Under the pieces are notes generated by a model, which searched no databases, was not told the origin of the DNA, and saw nothing but the letters and a program-made list of their open reading frames with translations. The position numbers and the translations under genes were made by a program. 64,000 nucleotides of DNA from PALSA-612 sp963755155 (GTDB lineage: Bacteria; Actinomycetota; Thermoleophilia; Gaiellales; Gaiellaceae), in contig CAVWIV010000016.1 of the NCBI GenBank assembly GCA_963755155.1, positions 62,001-126,000 on the forward strand, in the 5' to 3' direction. Below are positions 26,156-35,584 of this stretch, one piece after another. The stretch's first letter is position 1, and each line of letters opens with the position of its first letter.

Positions 26156-26991
26156 CCGAATCTCCCTGTGACGTAGTCCTCTGTGCGCTGGTCGGAGGGC
26201 TGCGTGAAGATCTTGTCGGTGCGGTCGAACTCGACGAGGATGCCGGTCCGCTCGCCTTCCTCCGCGACGTCGACCGAGAAGAACGCCGTCATGTCGGCGA
26301 CGCGGGCCGCCTGCTGCATGTTGTGCGTGACGATGACGATCGCGTACTCCCGCTTGAGCTCTTGCATCAGGTCTTCGATACGGGTCGTCGCGATCGGGTC
26401 GAGCGCCGATGCCGGCTCGTCCATGAGGATGACGTCCGGCTCGACGGCGAGGCAACGCGCGATGCAGAGGCGCTGCTGCTGGCCGCCCGACAGGCTGAGC
26501 GCGCCCGCCTTCAGCCGGTGCTTGACCTCGTCCCAGAGCGCTGCTTGTTGCAGCGCGCGCTCGACGCGCCCGTCGAGGTCGTCCTTCGTGCCGAGCACGC
26601 GCGGCCCGAAGGCGACGTTGTCGTAGATCGACTTCGGGAACGGGTTCGGCTTCTGGAAGACCATGCCGATGCGTTTCCGCACTTCGACCGGGTCGACTTT
26701 CGTCCCGTAGAGATCGAGCCCGTGGTAGAGGAGCTCGCCCTTCACCTCGGCGCCGGGGATGAGGTCGTTCATGCGGTTGAAGCAGCGGATGAACGTGCTC
26801 TTGCCGCAGCCCGAGGGGCCGATCATCGCCGTAACCTCGTTGGGGGCGATGTCGAGCGAGACACCGCGAACGGCTGTCTTGCCGCTGTACGAGACCTCGA
26901 GATCCCGCACGTGAAAGATGGCCTCGCGCTGCCCGGAATAGCGCTCCGTGGTGGGCGCTGCCAGCTCGACTGGGTCGGCGATGGTTACCAC
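26152..26991 (-). CDS. pstB: phosphate ABC transporter ATP-binding protein
   Basis: 279 residues. Walker A IGPSGCGKST, the Q-loop VFQKPNPFP, signature LSGGQQQRLCIARCLA and Walker B VILMDEP are intact, with the H-loop in VIVTHNMQQAARVAD. GTG 26991 overlaps the end of pstA. Powers phosphate import through PstC/PstA. Confidence 0.97.
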   Translation of the reverse strand: MVTIADPVELAAPTTERYSGQREAIFHVRDLEVSYSGKTAVRGVSLDIAPNEVTAMIGPSGCGKSTFIRCFNRMNDLIPGAEVKGELLYHGLDLYGTKVDPVEVRKRIGMVFQKPNPFPKSIYDNVAFGPRVLGTKDDLDGRVERALQQAALWDEVKHRLKAGALSLSGGQQQRLCIARCLAVEPDVILMDEPASALDPIATTRIEDLMQELKREYAIVIVTHNMQQAARVADMTAFFSVDVAEEGERTGILVEFDRTDKIFTQPSDQRTEDYVTGRFG

Positions 26992-27860
26992 CTCTTCTGG
27001 TAGCGGTTGCGGATGACGATGGCGACCGAGTTGAGCAGGAGCATAATCACGAGGAGGACGATGATCGCTCCCGCCGCGAGGAGCCTGAACTCCGTTTGCG
27101 GCTGGCGGATCCAGTTGTAGATCTGCACGGGGAGCGCCGTGAACTCGCCGAGGATGGTCGGATCGAAGGACACGTAGGCGAGGGCTCCGATCATCAAGAG
27201 CGGCGCGGTCTCGCCGATCGCCCGCGACAGCGCGAGGATGGACCCAGTCGCGATGCCCGGTATCGCCGCCGGAAGCACCTGGCGCCAGACGACCTGCCAT
27301 TGCGTCGCGCCGAGCGCGTACGCGCCCTGCCGGATGGAGTCGGGGACGGCTCTGAGCGCCTCGCGCGCCGAGATGATCACCGTCGGCAGTGTCAGCAGCG
27401 TGAGGATGATCGCCCCGGCGAGGAGCACTCGCCCGAGGCCGATGCCGCGGACGATGAAGGCGAGCCCGAGGATGCCGTAGACGATCGACGGCACGCCCGC
27501 GAGGTTCTGGATGTTGACCTCGAGGAACCGGTTGTACCAGCGATCCTTGCTCGCGTACTCCTCGAGGTAGAGGGCGGTGGCCAAGCCGAGCGGAACCGTG
27601 AACAGGAGCACGAGCACTCCGAGGTAGATGGTGGCGAGGATCGCCGGCCGGGCGCCCGCGATCTCCGGGTCGATCGACGGTGGATCGAAGAGGAGTGTCT
27701 TCGTCACCCAGCTGCCGCCGTCCAGGACAACGTCGCCGATGAGCACTCCGAGCGTCAGCAGGGCGAGGCCCACGGAGGCGAGCAGCAACGCGTAGAAGAG
27801 CGTGCCGCGAACGTCCCGCCGCGAACGGTCGATCGGCGTCGGGGTCGCCGCAGCGCTCAT
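26985..27860 (-). CDS. pstA: phosphate ABC transporter permease PstA
   Basis: 291 residues, six membrane helices and the permease EAA-type loop (ALRAVPDSIRQGAYALGATQW). ATG 27860 was chosen because it overlaps the pstC stop by 4 nt; the longer open frame upstream is the shadow of pstC. Ends NRYQKRW. Confidence 0.95.
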   Translation of the reverse strand: MSAAATPTPIDRSRRDVRGTLFYALLLASVGLALLTLGVLIGDVVLDGGSWVTKTLLFDPPSIDPEIAGARPAILATIYLGVLVLLFTVPLGLATALYLEEYASKDRWYNRFLEVNIQNLAGVPSIVYGILGLAFIVRGIGLGRVLLAGAIILTLLTLPTVIISAREALRAVPDSIRQGAYALGATQWQVVWRQVLPAAIPGIATGSILALSRAIGETAPLLMIGALAYVSFDPTILGEFTALPVQIYNWIRQPQTEFRLLAAGAIIVLLVIMLLLNSVAIVIRNRYQKRW

Positions 27861-28780
27861 TCGTAGACTTCCCGGAACCGCCGTACGAGCCTGATCGAGA
27901 CGATGTTCATGGCGAGCGTCATGACGAAGAGGCTGAGCGCGACGGCGAATATCGTCTGGTACTCGATCGATCCCTGGGGAACGTCTCCCTGCGCAGTCGC
28001 GCCGATGAACGCCGTCATCGTCTCCAGGGACACGCGCGGGTCCCCTGAGATCTGCGCGAGCTGGCCTGCGGCGATGAGCACGATCATCGTCTCGCCGATG
28101 CCGCGCGAGATGGCGAGCACGAAGCTCGCGACGATGCCGGACGTGGCCGCAGGGACGACGATGCGCGTCGCCACGTGGCGCCGTGTCGCGCCGAGCGCGT
28201 AGCCGCCGTCGCGCAGGTCCTGGGGGACGGCGAACATCGCGTCCTCGGACAACGACGCGACCAGTGGGATGAGCATGACGCCCATGACGAGCCCGGCCGC
28301 GAGCACGTTGAAGATCTCGACGTTGATGCCGACATCGCGCAGGAACGGCGTGAAGAACGTGAGCGCGAAGTAGCCGTAGACGACCGTCGGAATCCCCGCG
28401 AGCACCTCGAGCATGGGCTTGAGCACCGAGCGCACGTTCGGCCTTGCGTACTCGCTCAGATAGATGGCAGTGCCGAGCCCGCAGGGGATTGCCACGAGGC
28501 ACGCCCAGAACGTGATCACGATCGTGCCGACGAGTAGCGGGACGACGCCGAACTGACCGTCGAGGAAAAGCGGGGTCCACGTCGTGCCCGTGAAGAACTC
28601 CCAGGGGGAGATCTCGGTGAAGAAGTCGATCGCCGGCCTGAGCAGTGCCAAGATGATCGCGAACGTCGTCACGACCGACACGAACGCCGAGGTGAGCAGC
28701 ACGATCCGGACGAGGTCCTCGCCGTAGCGCCTGCGCGGCGCGCGCAGGGTGATCGGGGCGGCTGCGTCCTGCGTGGCCAC
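27857..28780 (-). CDS. pstC: phosphate ABC transporter permease PstC
   Basis: 307 residues with six helices and the loop VPQDLRDGGYALGATRRHVATRIVVPAA. It pairs with PstA as the membrane channel. GTG 28780 immediately follows the stop of pstS2, to which it is translationally coupled. Confidence 0.95.
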   Translation of the reverse strand: MATQDAAAPITLRAPRRRYGEDLVRIVLLTSAFVSVVTTFAIILALLRPAIDFFTEISPWEFFTGTTWTPLFLDGQFGVVPLLVGTIVITFWACLVAIPCGLGTAIYLSEYARPNVRSVLKPMLEVLAGIPTVVYGYFALTFFTPFLRDVGINVEIFNVLAAGLVMGVMLIPLVASLSEDAMFAVPQDLRDGGYALGATRRHVATRIVVPAATSGIVASFVLAISRGIGETMIVLIAAGQLAQISGDPRVSLETMTAFIGATAQGDVPQGSIEYQTIFAVALSLFVMTLAMNIVSIRLVRRFREVYE

Positions 28781-29694
28781 TATGCGGTGAGCGCGGCGTC
28801 GAGCTTCGCCTTGGCGGCTGCAAGCTGCGCGGCCGTCGGCGGCACGAACCCGGCCTGCTCTGCGATCTCGACGGCGTTGTCGAGCGTGTACGTGAGGAAG
28901 TCGCCGACCTCGGAGCGCTCCAGCGAGCTCGTCTTCGCGTACACGAACAGCGGACGGGAGAGCGGTGCGTACGTTCCGTCCTGGGCCGTCTGAGCAGAGG
29001 GAGCGACGCAGCCCGAGCCGTTGTCGATCGCGACTGCCTTCACGCGATTCTGGTTCTGCTCGTAGTACGAGAACCCGAAGTACCCGAGCCCGCCCGTCTC
29101 CCCGGAGACGCCCTCGAGGACGACGTTGTCGTCCTCCGACGCCTGGTAGTCGGTGCGGCTCTCACCCTCCTCGCCCACGATCACGTCCGTGAAGTAGTCG
29201 AACGTTCCCGAGTCGGTGCCGGGCCCGTAGAGGCTGAGCGGCTCGTCGGGGAAGCTCGCGTCGACGTCCTGCCAGTTGTCGATCTTTGACCCAGGCTCCC
29301 AGATCGTTTTCAGCTGCTCGACCGTGAGACATGTCGCCCAGTCGTTCTCCGGGTTGACGACCACGGTGAGCGCATCGTTCGCGACGGGTAGCTCGACATA
29401 CTCGATGTCGGCATCGGCGCACAGCTGCTCCTCGTCTGCGTCGATCGGCCGCGAGGCGTTGGCGAGATCGATCTCGTCCCGGCAAAATCGCTCGAACCCT
29501 CCGCCCGTGCCGGAGATGCCGACCGTGACGTCCACGTCGGCGCTCTCTTGCTTGAAGTTCTCGGCGGCGCGGGTGGTAAACGGCCCGACGGTGCTCGAGC
29601 CGTCCGCGAGGATCGTCTGACCACCGCCCCCGCCGCAGCCGGCGGCGAGCAGCAGAGCGCACGCGAGCACGGCCGCCTGAGCCAACCTCCCCAT
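28780..29694 (-). CDS. pstS: phosphate-binding lipoprotein PstS (copy 2)
   Basis: 304 residues. The signal peptide ends in the lipobox LLLAAGC (Cys20), so it is a lipoprotein, unlike copy 1. Phosphate-binding motifs ILADGSSTVGPF, GTGGGFERFCRDEIDLANASR and YGPGTDSGTFDYF are present. First gene of pstS2-pstC-pstA-pstB-phoU, with a PHO box about 45 nt upstream. Confidence 0.96.
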   Translation of the reverse strand: MGRLAQAAVLACALLLAAGCGGGGGQTILADGSSTVGPFTTRAAENFKQESADVDVTVGISGTGGGFERFCRDEIDLANASRPIDADEEQLCADADIEYVELPVANDALTVVVNPENDWATCLTVEQLKTIWEPGSKIDNWQDVDASFPDEPLSLYGPGTDSGTFDYFTDVIVGEEGESRTDYQASEDDNVVLEGVSGETGGLGYFGFSYYEQNQNRVKAVAIDNGSGCVAPSAQTAQDGTYAPLSRPLFVYAKTSSLERSEVGDFLTYTLDNAVEIAEQAGFVPPTAAQLAAAKAKLDAALTA

Positions 29695-29740
29695 CGTGCG
29701 TGAGTCTCGCCGTCGCCGAGCGCGAACGGGGCGACGCGGT

Positions 29741-29769
29741 GGTGAACTTCCGGTAACGATCTGGTTACA
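29741..29769 (-). promoter_or_regulatory. PHO box upstream of pstS2
   Basis: On the minus strand, heptamers TGTAACC, CGTTACC and GTTCACC with 11-bp spacing, starting 47 nt before the pstS2 ATG and overlapping the end of the histidine kinase gene by 5 nt. Confidence 0.78.
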
Positions 29770-30748
29770 GGGCTATCGGAAAGGCGCACCTGACCTCGAG
29801 CCCGCCGCCTGCAACGGCGTGCGCCTCCGCAGTGCCGCCTGCCGAGGTGACGATGTGCTTGACGATGGCCAGGCCGAGCCCGGTGCCGTGAGAGGACCGT
29901 GCACGGTCGGAGCGGAAGAAGCGTTCGAAGATGCGAGGCAGGTCCTCGTCCGGAACCCCATGCCCGGTGTCCGTCCCCGAGAGAACGACGGAGGTGGCTT
30001 CGTCGCGGACGCTGATGGTGAACGATGCGCCCGGGCCTGCATAGCGAAGCGCGTTGTCGACGAGATTCGTAGCGATCGTCTCGAGCATCCGCGGCCGCAG
30101 AGGGAGCTCGAGATCGGCAGGGCAGTCCACGCGGAGCGTGACCCCAGCATTCGCCGAACGCTCGCCGCGCGCGGCGAGGATCTGCTCGAGGACGGGCAGC
30201 GCCCGCGTCGAGCCCAGCGAGACCACCGCACGGCCGCTCTCGAGCTCGCTGAGGAAGAGGACGTCGTCGATGAGCTCGCCGATCTGCACCACCTCGTCAC
30301 GCGCCTGGCTCGCCAGCGCGTCGGTGTCCGCCCCGGGGAGCGCGAGGCTCTCGACCAGGATCAACAGCCGCGCGAGCGGCGTGCGCAGCTCATGTGAGAC
30401 GGCCGCCGTGAAGCCTGCGCGCAGCTCCTGGTACGCGGCGAGGTCGCCGGGGGTGCCCAGGTAGACGAGCGTCTCGCGGGTGCCGTCCACGTCGTACTCG
30501 ATCTCGAGCGGGTCGCGCCCCTCACTCGCTTCGAGCAGCCGCGCCGGCAACAGCTCGCCGACGACGACGCCCTCGAGCGACTGGCGCGCGCGCCTGCTGG
30601 CGGCGAGCACCCTGCGGTCGGCATCGAGCACGACGACGTGCTCGCGGCTCTCCTCGACGAGCGTCTCGGCCCGCTTGCTTGTCGCTGCGAGCCGCTGGGT
30701 CTCGGCCGCCGGGGCGCTCGAGCGTCGCCCGAACAGCCGGTTCACCAC
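29765..30748 (-). CDS. PhoR/SenX3-like sensor histidine kinase, soluble
   Basis: 327 residues. A PAS-like N-terminal region (HVVVLDADRRVLAASRRARQSLEG), then HisKA with the phospho-acceptor AAVSHELRTPLARLL, and HATPase motifs NLVDNALRYA, DTGHGVPDEDLPRIFERFFR, GTGLGLAIVKHIV. I see no membrane segment, unlike typical PhoR or SenX3, so it should be cytosolic and read phosphate status through PhoU/Pst or a ligand. GTG 30748 lies inside a PHO box and is divergent from the response regulator. GTG 30745 is an equal alternative. Confidence 0.9.
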   Translation of the reverse strand: MVNRLFGRRSSAPAAETQRLAATSKRAETLVEESREHVVVLDADRRVLAASRRARQSLEGVVVGELLPARLLEASEGRDPLEIEYDVDGTRETLVYLGTPGDLAAYQELRAGFTAAVSHELRTPLARLLILVESLALPGADTDALASQARDEVVQIGELIDDVLFLSELESGRAVVSLGSTRALPVLEQILAARGERSANAGVTLRVDCPADLELPLRPRMLETIATNLVDNALRYAGPGASFTISVRDEATSVVLSGTDTGHGVPDEDLPRIFERFFRSDRARSSHGTGLGLAIVKHIVTSAGGTAEAHAVAGGGLEVRCAFPIAL

Positions 30749-30779
30749 CTAGTCACCACTCCCTCACCATCCCTGTACC
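30740..30779 (+). promoter_or_regulatory. PHO box between divergent kinase and regulator genes
   Basis: Four heptamers at exact 11-bp spacing on the plus strand: GTTCACC (30740), AGTCACC (30751), CCTCACC (30762), CTGTACC (30773). It ends 42 nt before the regulator ATG and overlaps the kinase start, so it could autoregulate both. Confidence 0.78.
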
Positions 30780-30820
30780 CCGCTCCGCGCATCGCGTCTC
30801 GATGATGGCAGAAGGTCATC

Positions 30821-31518
30821 ATGGCCAGTGTCCTCATAGTCGAAGACGATGCAGTCATCAGCCGCGGCATGGCCGAGCACCTGGCGCTCGCCGGGCTTCG
30901 AGCCGACCGTCGTCGACCAGGGCGAGACCGGCCTTGCACGCCTGCGCTACGGCCAGCCGGACGTCTGCGTCCTCGACCTCATGCTGCCGCGCATCGACGG
31001 CTGGCGCATCATCGAGACGGTTCGTAGGGAAGGCATCGGCACGCCGATCATCGTCGTCTCGGCGCGCGGCACAGAGGAGGATCGCGTTCGCGCCCTCGAG
31101 CTCGGGGCCGATGACTATCTCGTGAAGCCGCTGGCCATGGCGGAGCTCGTCGCGCGGGTGCGGGTCGCGGCGAGGCGCGGCGTCGGTGGAGCCACGCCCG
31201 CTCGCGGCGACGCGCTCCACTTCGAGGAGCTGCTGATCGACCCCCGAAACGTGCAGGCGTATATCGACGGCGTCTCTGTAGGGCTCACGCCCACCGAGTT
31301 CAAGCTCCTACACGCGCTCGGCGCGAGCGCCGGCCAGGTCGTGACCCGGGACGAGCTCATGCAGCGAATCTGGGGGCGACGCCATCGCTATCGCGACCGC
31401 ACGGTCGACGTGTTCGTCCGCAAGCTGCGCGAGAAGGTCGACCGGCGCGCGTCGCGCCACACGTTCATCCAGACCCGTTACGGAGTGGGCTACAAGCTCG
31501 AGGCCGGTGTCAAAGTAG
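30821..31518 (+). pseudogene. PhoB/RegX3-like response regulator 1 (frameshifted; runs into ppk)
   Basis: OmpR-family regulator. The receiver starts ASVLIVEDDAVISRGMAEHL; an extra base near 30896 moves the rest (FEPTVVDQGETGLARL, acceptor Asp in CVLDLMLPRIDGW, Lys in YLVKP) into another frame. The winged helix follows (GLTPTEFKLLHAL, RTVDVFVRKLREKVD, TRYGVGYKLEA). The natural stop is probably AAG-TAG at 31513-31518: one extra A in CAAAG hides it and fuses the frame to polyphosphate kinase. A PHO box lies upstream and AGAAGG gives a good SD. If real, the shifts would destroy the regulator; sequence error is more likely. Confidence 0.8.
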
Positions 31519-31520
31519 CG

Positions 31521-33616
31521 TTGGCGAAGGGCAAGCTCACGCGGCAGGCCGACGGACTCTTCAACCGCGAGCTGTCCTGGCTCGACTTCAATGCGCGGGT
31601 GCTCGAGCTCGCCGCCGACGAGCGCATGCCGCTGCTCGAGCGCGTCCGCTTCTGCGCGATCTTCTCGACGAACCTCGACGAGTTCTTTCGGGTTCGCGTG
31701 GCCGGCCTCATGGACCAGTTGGACGCCGGCTACACGCGCAAGCTCGCCGACGGTCGCACCGTGCGTCAGACGCTCGTGGACATCCGCCGCCGGGTCGTCG
31801 AGCTGGAGAGCGCGCAGTCGAGGCTGTGGCTCGACGAGCTCAAGCCCGCCCTGGCCCACGAGGGCATCGCCATCGGCGCGATCGGCGACTGCACGCCGGA
31901 GGAGCTCGCGGAGCTCGGGCGCGCGCTTCGAGCAGCAGGTGTACCCGGTGCTCACGCCGCTCGCCACCGGCCCTGGGCAGCCGTTTCCGTACATCTCGGC
32001 GCTGTCGCTCAGCCTCGTGCTGCTCGTTCGCGAGGCTGAGGGAGGCGAGGAGCGGATCGCCCGCGTGAAGGTCCCGGAGGGGCTGCCGCGGTTCGTCCGC
32101 GTCGGCACCCGCGGCTGTTCATCGCCCTCGAGGACGTCATCGCGCACTTCGCGCCGCGGCTCTTTCCGCAGATGGAGATCGTCGAGCAGGACGTGTTTCG
32201 CGTCACTCGGGACGCGGACTACGAGATCTCGGACGAGGCGGACGACCTGCGCGTGGCGGTCGAGCTGGAGCTGCGACGGAGGCGCTTCGGCGAGGTCGTG
32301 CGGATCGAGGTCTCCTCCGGGATCTCACCGCGCCTTCGCGAGTGGCTCGAGAGCGGCCTGCGGGTCGACGGCGACCAGGTCTATCTCACGGAAGGGCTGC
32401 TCGACCGCGGCGCGCTGATGCAGCTCGTCGCGCTCGACCGGCCCGAACTCAAGGACGAGCCCTGGCCTGGCGTGACGAACGCTCGCTTTCGCGACGTGAA
32501 GACGGACGCCGACGTCTTCCGGGAGATCGCCGAAGGCGACATCCTCGTCCATCATCCGTACGAGTCCTTCGCGACGAGCTTCGGCCGCTTCCTCGCAGCC
32601 GCCAGGGACCCCGACGTCATCGGGCTCAAGGCGACGGTCTACCGCACGAACGACGAGTCGCCGCTCGTGCCGGCTCTCATCGAGGCGGCCGAGAAGGGAA
32701 AGCAGTCGGTCTGCATCGTGGAGCTCCGCGCGCGCTTCGACGAGCGCCAGAACATCGAGTGGTCACGGGCGCTGGAGCGTGTCGGCGTCCACGTCGTCTA
32801 CGGGTTCCCGACGAAGAAGGTGCACGCGAAGGCGACGCTCATCGTCCGCCGCGAGGGCGACGTGCTGCGCCGCTACGTGCACGTCGGCACGGGGAACTAC
32901 CACTCGGTGACCGCGGAGATCTACGAGGACTTCGGGCTGTTCACCGCCGATCCCGACATCGCCGCCGACGTCGCCGATCTCTTCAACTACGTCACCGGCT
33001 TCGGAAAGCCACAGCGTTTCCGGAAGTTGCTGGTCGCGCCGTTCGACCTTCGCGAGCAGCTGATCTCGCACATCCGGCGGGTGGCGGCGCCGCCGCGGAG
33101 GACGAGAAGGCAAGGATCACGATCAAGGTCAACAGCCTCACCGACGAGGCGATCATCGGTGAGCTCTACGCGGCTTCGCAGGCCGGAGCTCGCATCACCC
33201 TGATCGTGCGCGGCATCTGTTGCTTGCGGCCGGGCGTCAAGGACATGTCCGAGAACATCGAGGTGCGGAGCGTCCTCGGTCGGTTTCTCGAGCACAGCCG
33301 GATCTTCAACTTCGAGACGAAGGACAATTCGGTGTGGCTGCTCGGCAGTGCGGATCTCATGGCGCGCAATCTCGACAACCGGCTAGAGGTGGTCGTGCCG
33401 GTCGAGGATCCGGTCTGCCGGAAGCGCCTGGCAGCGAGCTTCGCGTTGCTGCTCGAGGACAACACGTCCTGGCTGCTTCAGCCGGAGGGGACGTGGGTGC
33501 GGGAGGCGTCGGGGAAAGAAGCGAAGCCTCGTCCCGCCCAGGCTGGCTACTGCGTTCCGCTCTGCGAGGCGCCGGCGACGTGTGCGCGCGGCCGAGCTCG
33601 TGCCGACGGCGGGTAA
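31521..33616 (+). pseudogene. ppk: polyphosphate kinase 1 (several apparent frameshifts)
   Basis: Makes polyphosphate from ATP. Family blocks appear in order in changing frames: NRELSWLDFNARVLELA, NLDEFFRVRVAGL, then after about 31925 FEQQVYPVLTPLATGPGQPFPYIS, after about 32113 LFIALEDVIAHFAPRLFPQ through VHAKATLIVRREG (catalytic histidine region) and GTGNYH, and after about 33095 ITIKVNSLTDEAIIGELY ... LNRLEVVVPV-like end (NLDNRLEVVVPVEDP). At least three single-base shifts, at G/C-rich spots; motifs are otherwise intact. TTG 31521 would start it right after the regulator. Mycobacteria also place mutT1 near ppk, as here. Confidence 0.85.
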
Positions 33617-33676
33617 CCACCTCGATCACCGAGACGATCGCCACTTGTCCGCCGACGCGGCGCGAGAATCTCAGCG

Positions 33677-34558
33677 ATGCGTGTCGGCGTCATCGACGTG
33701 GGCTCGAACACGATCCGCCTGCTCGCGGCGGACGTCGGCTCCCTACGGCCTGGAGGTCGTCCACGAGCATCGCGTGTGGGCCCGTCTCGGCGTCGACGTC
33801 GCCCGGACGGGGGAGATCTCGGCCGAGCGGCTCGAGGCGACCACGGAGGCTGTGGCGCAGCTCGCGGCGGCGGCGCGGCGCGCGGGCTGCTTGCGGGTGG
33901 AGACGCTCGTCGCCTCTCCGGGCCGCCAGGCGTCGAACGCCGGTGCGCTCGTCCGGGCGCTGGAAGGCGTCTCGGGAGCTCCGGTGCGCGTGCTCGGTCG
34001 CGAAGAGGAGGCGCTTCTCGGCTACCAGGGCGCGGTCGCCGCGGCCGGACCCCTTCGACGGCGCGGTGGCCGTCTGCGACGTAGGGGGCGGCTCGACGCA
34101 GCTCGCGATCGGTCTTCCCGACCGCGGCGCCGTCGTGGCTGCGGTCGTTCGACATCGGCTCGCTGCGGCTGACGACGGAGGCTCGACGGTGACCCACCCG
34201 GCAAGAGGGCGGTCAAGGTTGCTCGCGGGGTCGTGCGGCGCGAGCTCGACGGGCTCGTCGTGCCGCTGCCCGGACGGCGCTCGCCGTGGGCGGGAGCGCA
34301 CGGGCTCTCCGTCGCGTGGTCGGTCGGACGCTCGGCGAGGACGAGCTGCGCGAGGCGGTGTCCATCCTCCGCAAGAGCCCGTCGCGAGTGATCAGCAAGA
34401 CCTCTGGCGTCCCGTCCCCCCGCGCGCGGACGTTGCTAGCGGGCGCGCTGATCCTGACCGAGGTGCAGCGCTGCCTGATGGTGCCGCTGCGGGTCGTCGC
34501 CAAAGGCCTACGGGAAGGCGCCGTCATCGAGCTCGCCTCCCGCCGCGCCGCCGCGTAA
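33677..34558 (+). pseudogene. ppx: exopolyphosphatase / Ppx-GppA family (several apparent frameshifts)
   Basis: Opens with the actin-fold motif RVGVIDVGSNTIRLLAADVG; continues in other frames with YGLEVVHEHRVWARLGVDVA, then VAVCDVGGGSTQLAIGLPDRG (phosphate 2 motif), SFDIGSLRLTT, and a clean C-terminal end (GGSARALRRVVGRTLGEDELREA ... GALILTEVQRCL). At least five single-base shifts separate these blocks. Polyphosphate-degrading partner of ppk 60 nt upstream. Whether degraded or mis-sequenced cannot be decided from this sequence. Confidence 0.8.
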
Positions 34559-34563
34559 CCGTC

Positions 34564-35175
34564 TTAGCCCATCAGCGCGGGCGTTCGCTCCCGCAGCCGC
34601 TCGCGCGCCTGGCGATGCGCCAGCGTGACGACGAAAGAGCGGACGGGCACATCCTCGTAACGCCACAGGATGTCGTCTGCGGTTGCGCGGATCTCGCGGG
34701 GCTCGCGTGCTCCTTCGAATTCGCGCGTCAACTGGGGCAGCAGCTGCCGGAGCCACTGCTCGTGATGGCTCCGGTCGCCGCGAATGGCAGTCAGATTGGT
34801 CGCCAGCAGCGTCTGCACCTGCCGTTCGACGAGGTCTCGGATCTCGCGCACCTCGGCCAGCGATCGCCCCGCCGGATCGGGAATCTCCCACTCCTCGAGC
34901 GTCGTCGGCACGAATGGGCAGGTGTCCTCGCAGCCGACGGAGACCGCCCAGTCGGCGCGTAGCTGCATCTCGACCGTCACTTTCTTCGGCTCCTGTCCCT
35001 CGAGATCGAAGCCGCGCTCGGCCATGACCGCGACCACCTCAGGCCAGATCTCGTGCGCCGGATCGTCGCCCGCCGACTCCGCACGGACGTCCTCCGGCGC
35101 GTAGTGGTTGAAGAACGCCTCGGCCATCTGTGAGCGCCCGACGTTGTGGTTGCAGATGAAGAGCACGTGCTTCAT
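34564..35175 (-). CDS. arsenate reductase-like low-molecular-weight phosphatase with C-terminal helical extension
   Basis: 203 residues. The P-loop CNHNVGRS (C8 to R14, CX5RS) and the general-acid loop IPDPAG mark the ArsC/LMW-PTP fold (about 1-135). A C-terminal extension of about 65 residues (HEQWLRQLLPQLTREFEG ... ARERLRERTPALMG) is helical and not part of the basic fold. Could reduce arsenate or dephosphorylate a protein. ATG 35175 overlaps the nudix stop by 4 nt, so it belongs to the CYTH-CHAD-nudix operon. Confidence 0.85.
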   Translation of the reverse strand: MKHVLFICNHNVGRSQMAEAFFNHYAPEDVRAESAGDDPAHEIWPEVVAVMAERGFDLEGQEPKKVTVEMQLRADWAVSVGCEDTCPFVPTTLEEWEIPDPAGRSLAEVREIRDLVERQVQTLLATNLTAIRGDRSHHEQWLRQLLPQLTREFEGAREPREIRATADDILWRYEDVPVRSFVVTLAHRQARERLRERTPALMG

Positions 35176-35584
35176 GCAGCTCCCTCTCCTCCCGTGGTCG
35201 CGAGATTCTCTAACAGATCTCGATCGCGTGCGTACGTCAGCGACCGGTTTGCCTCTTCGACGGGGATCCAACGCACCTCGTCTACCTCGTTGTTGGGCTC
35301 AAACGTCCCGGCCAGCGGCGCCATCTCCCAGTACCGGACCGACTTGTTGCGGCCGCTATGGTCGACATAGGACACGCTCGGTAACTCCCGCCCAGCTGGC
35401 AGCGTAGGCCCGTCTCCTCCTCGACCTCGCGCAGCGCGGCCTGCTCGTCAGACTCCCCGCCCTTGAGCTTCCCTTTGGGGAAGGTCCAGTCGTCGTAGCG
35501 CGGTCGGTGAACGACCAGCAGCTCCTCCTGCTCGCCCCGCCTCCGAATGACGATACCGCCGGCAGCACGAATCTCTTCTGTCAC
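35172..35584 (-). CDS. Nudix hydrolase, MutT1-like (apparent frameshift)
   Basis: About 137 residues. Begins EEIRAAGGIVIRRRGEQEELLVVHRP and holds the Nudix box GGESDEQAALREVEEETGL; after about 35385 the frame changes and continues SYVDHSGRNKSVRYWEMAP to LENLATTGGEGAA. GTG 35584 overlaps the CYTH-CHAD stop. In mycobacteria mutT1 is next to ppk; here it lies 1.5 kb away on the opposite strand. The substrate (8-oxo-dGTP, diadenosine polyphosphate or other) is not determined. Confidence 0.8.

Noticed and set aside
30821..33616. True response-regulator/polyphosphate-kinase fusion
   Set aside because: A single extra A hides a natural AAG-TAG stop matching that of the paralogous regulator; retained only as a low-interest finding.
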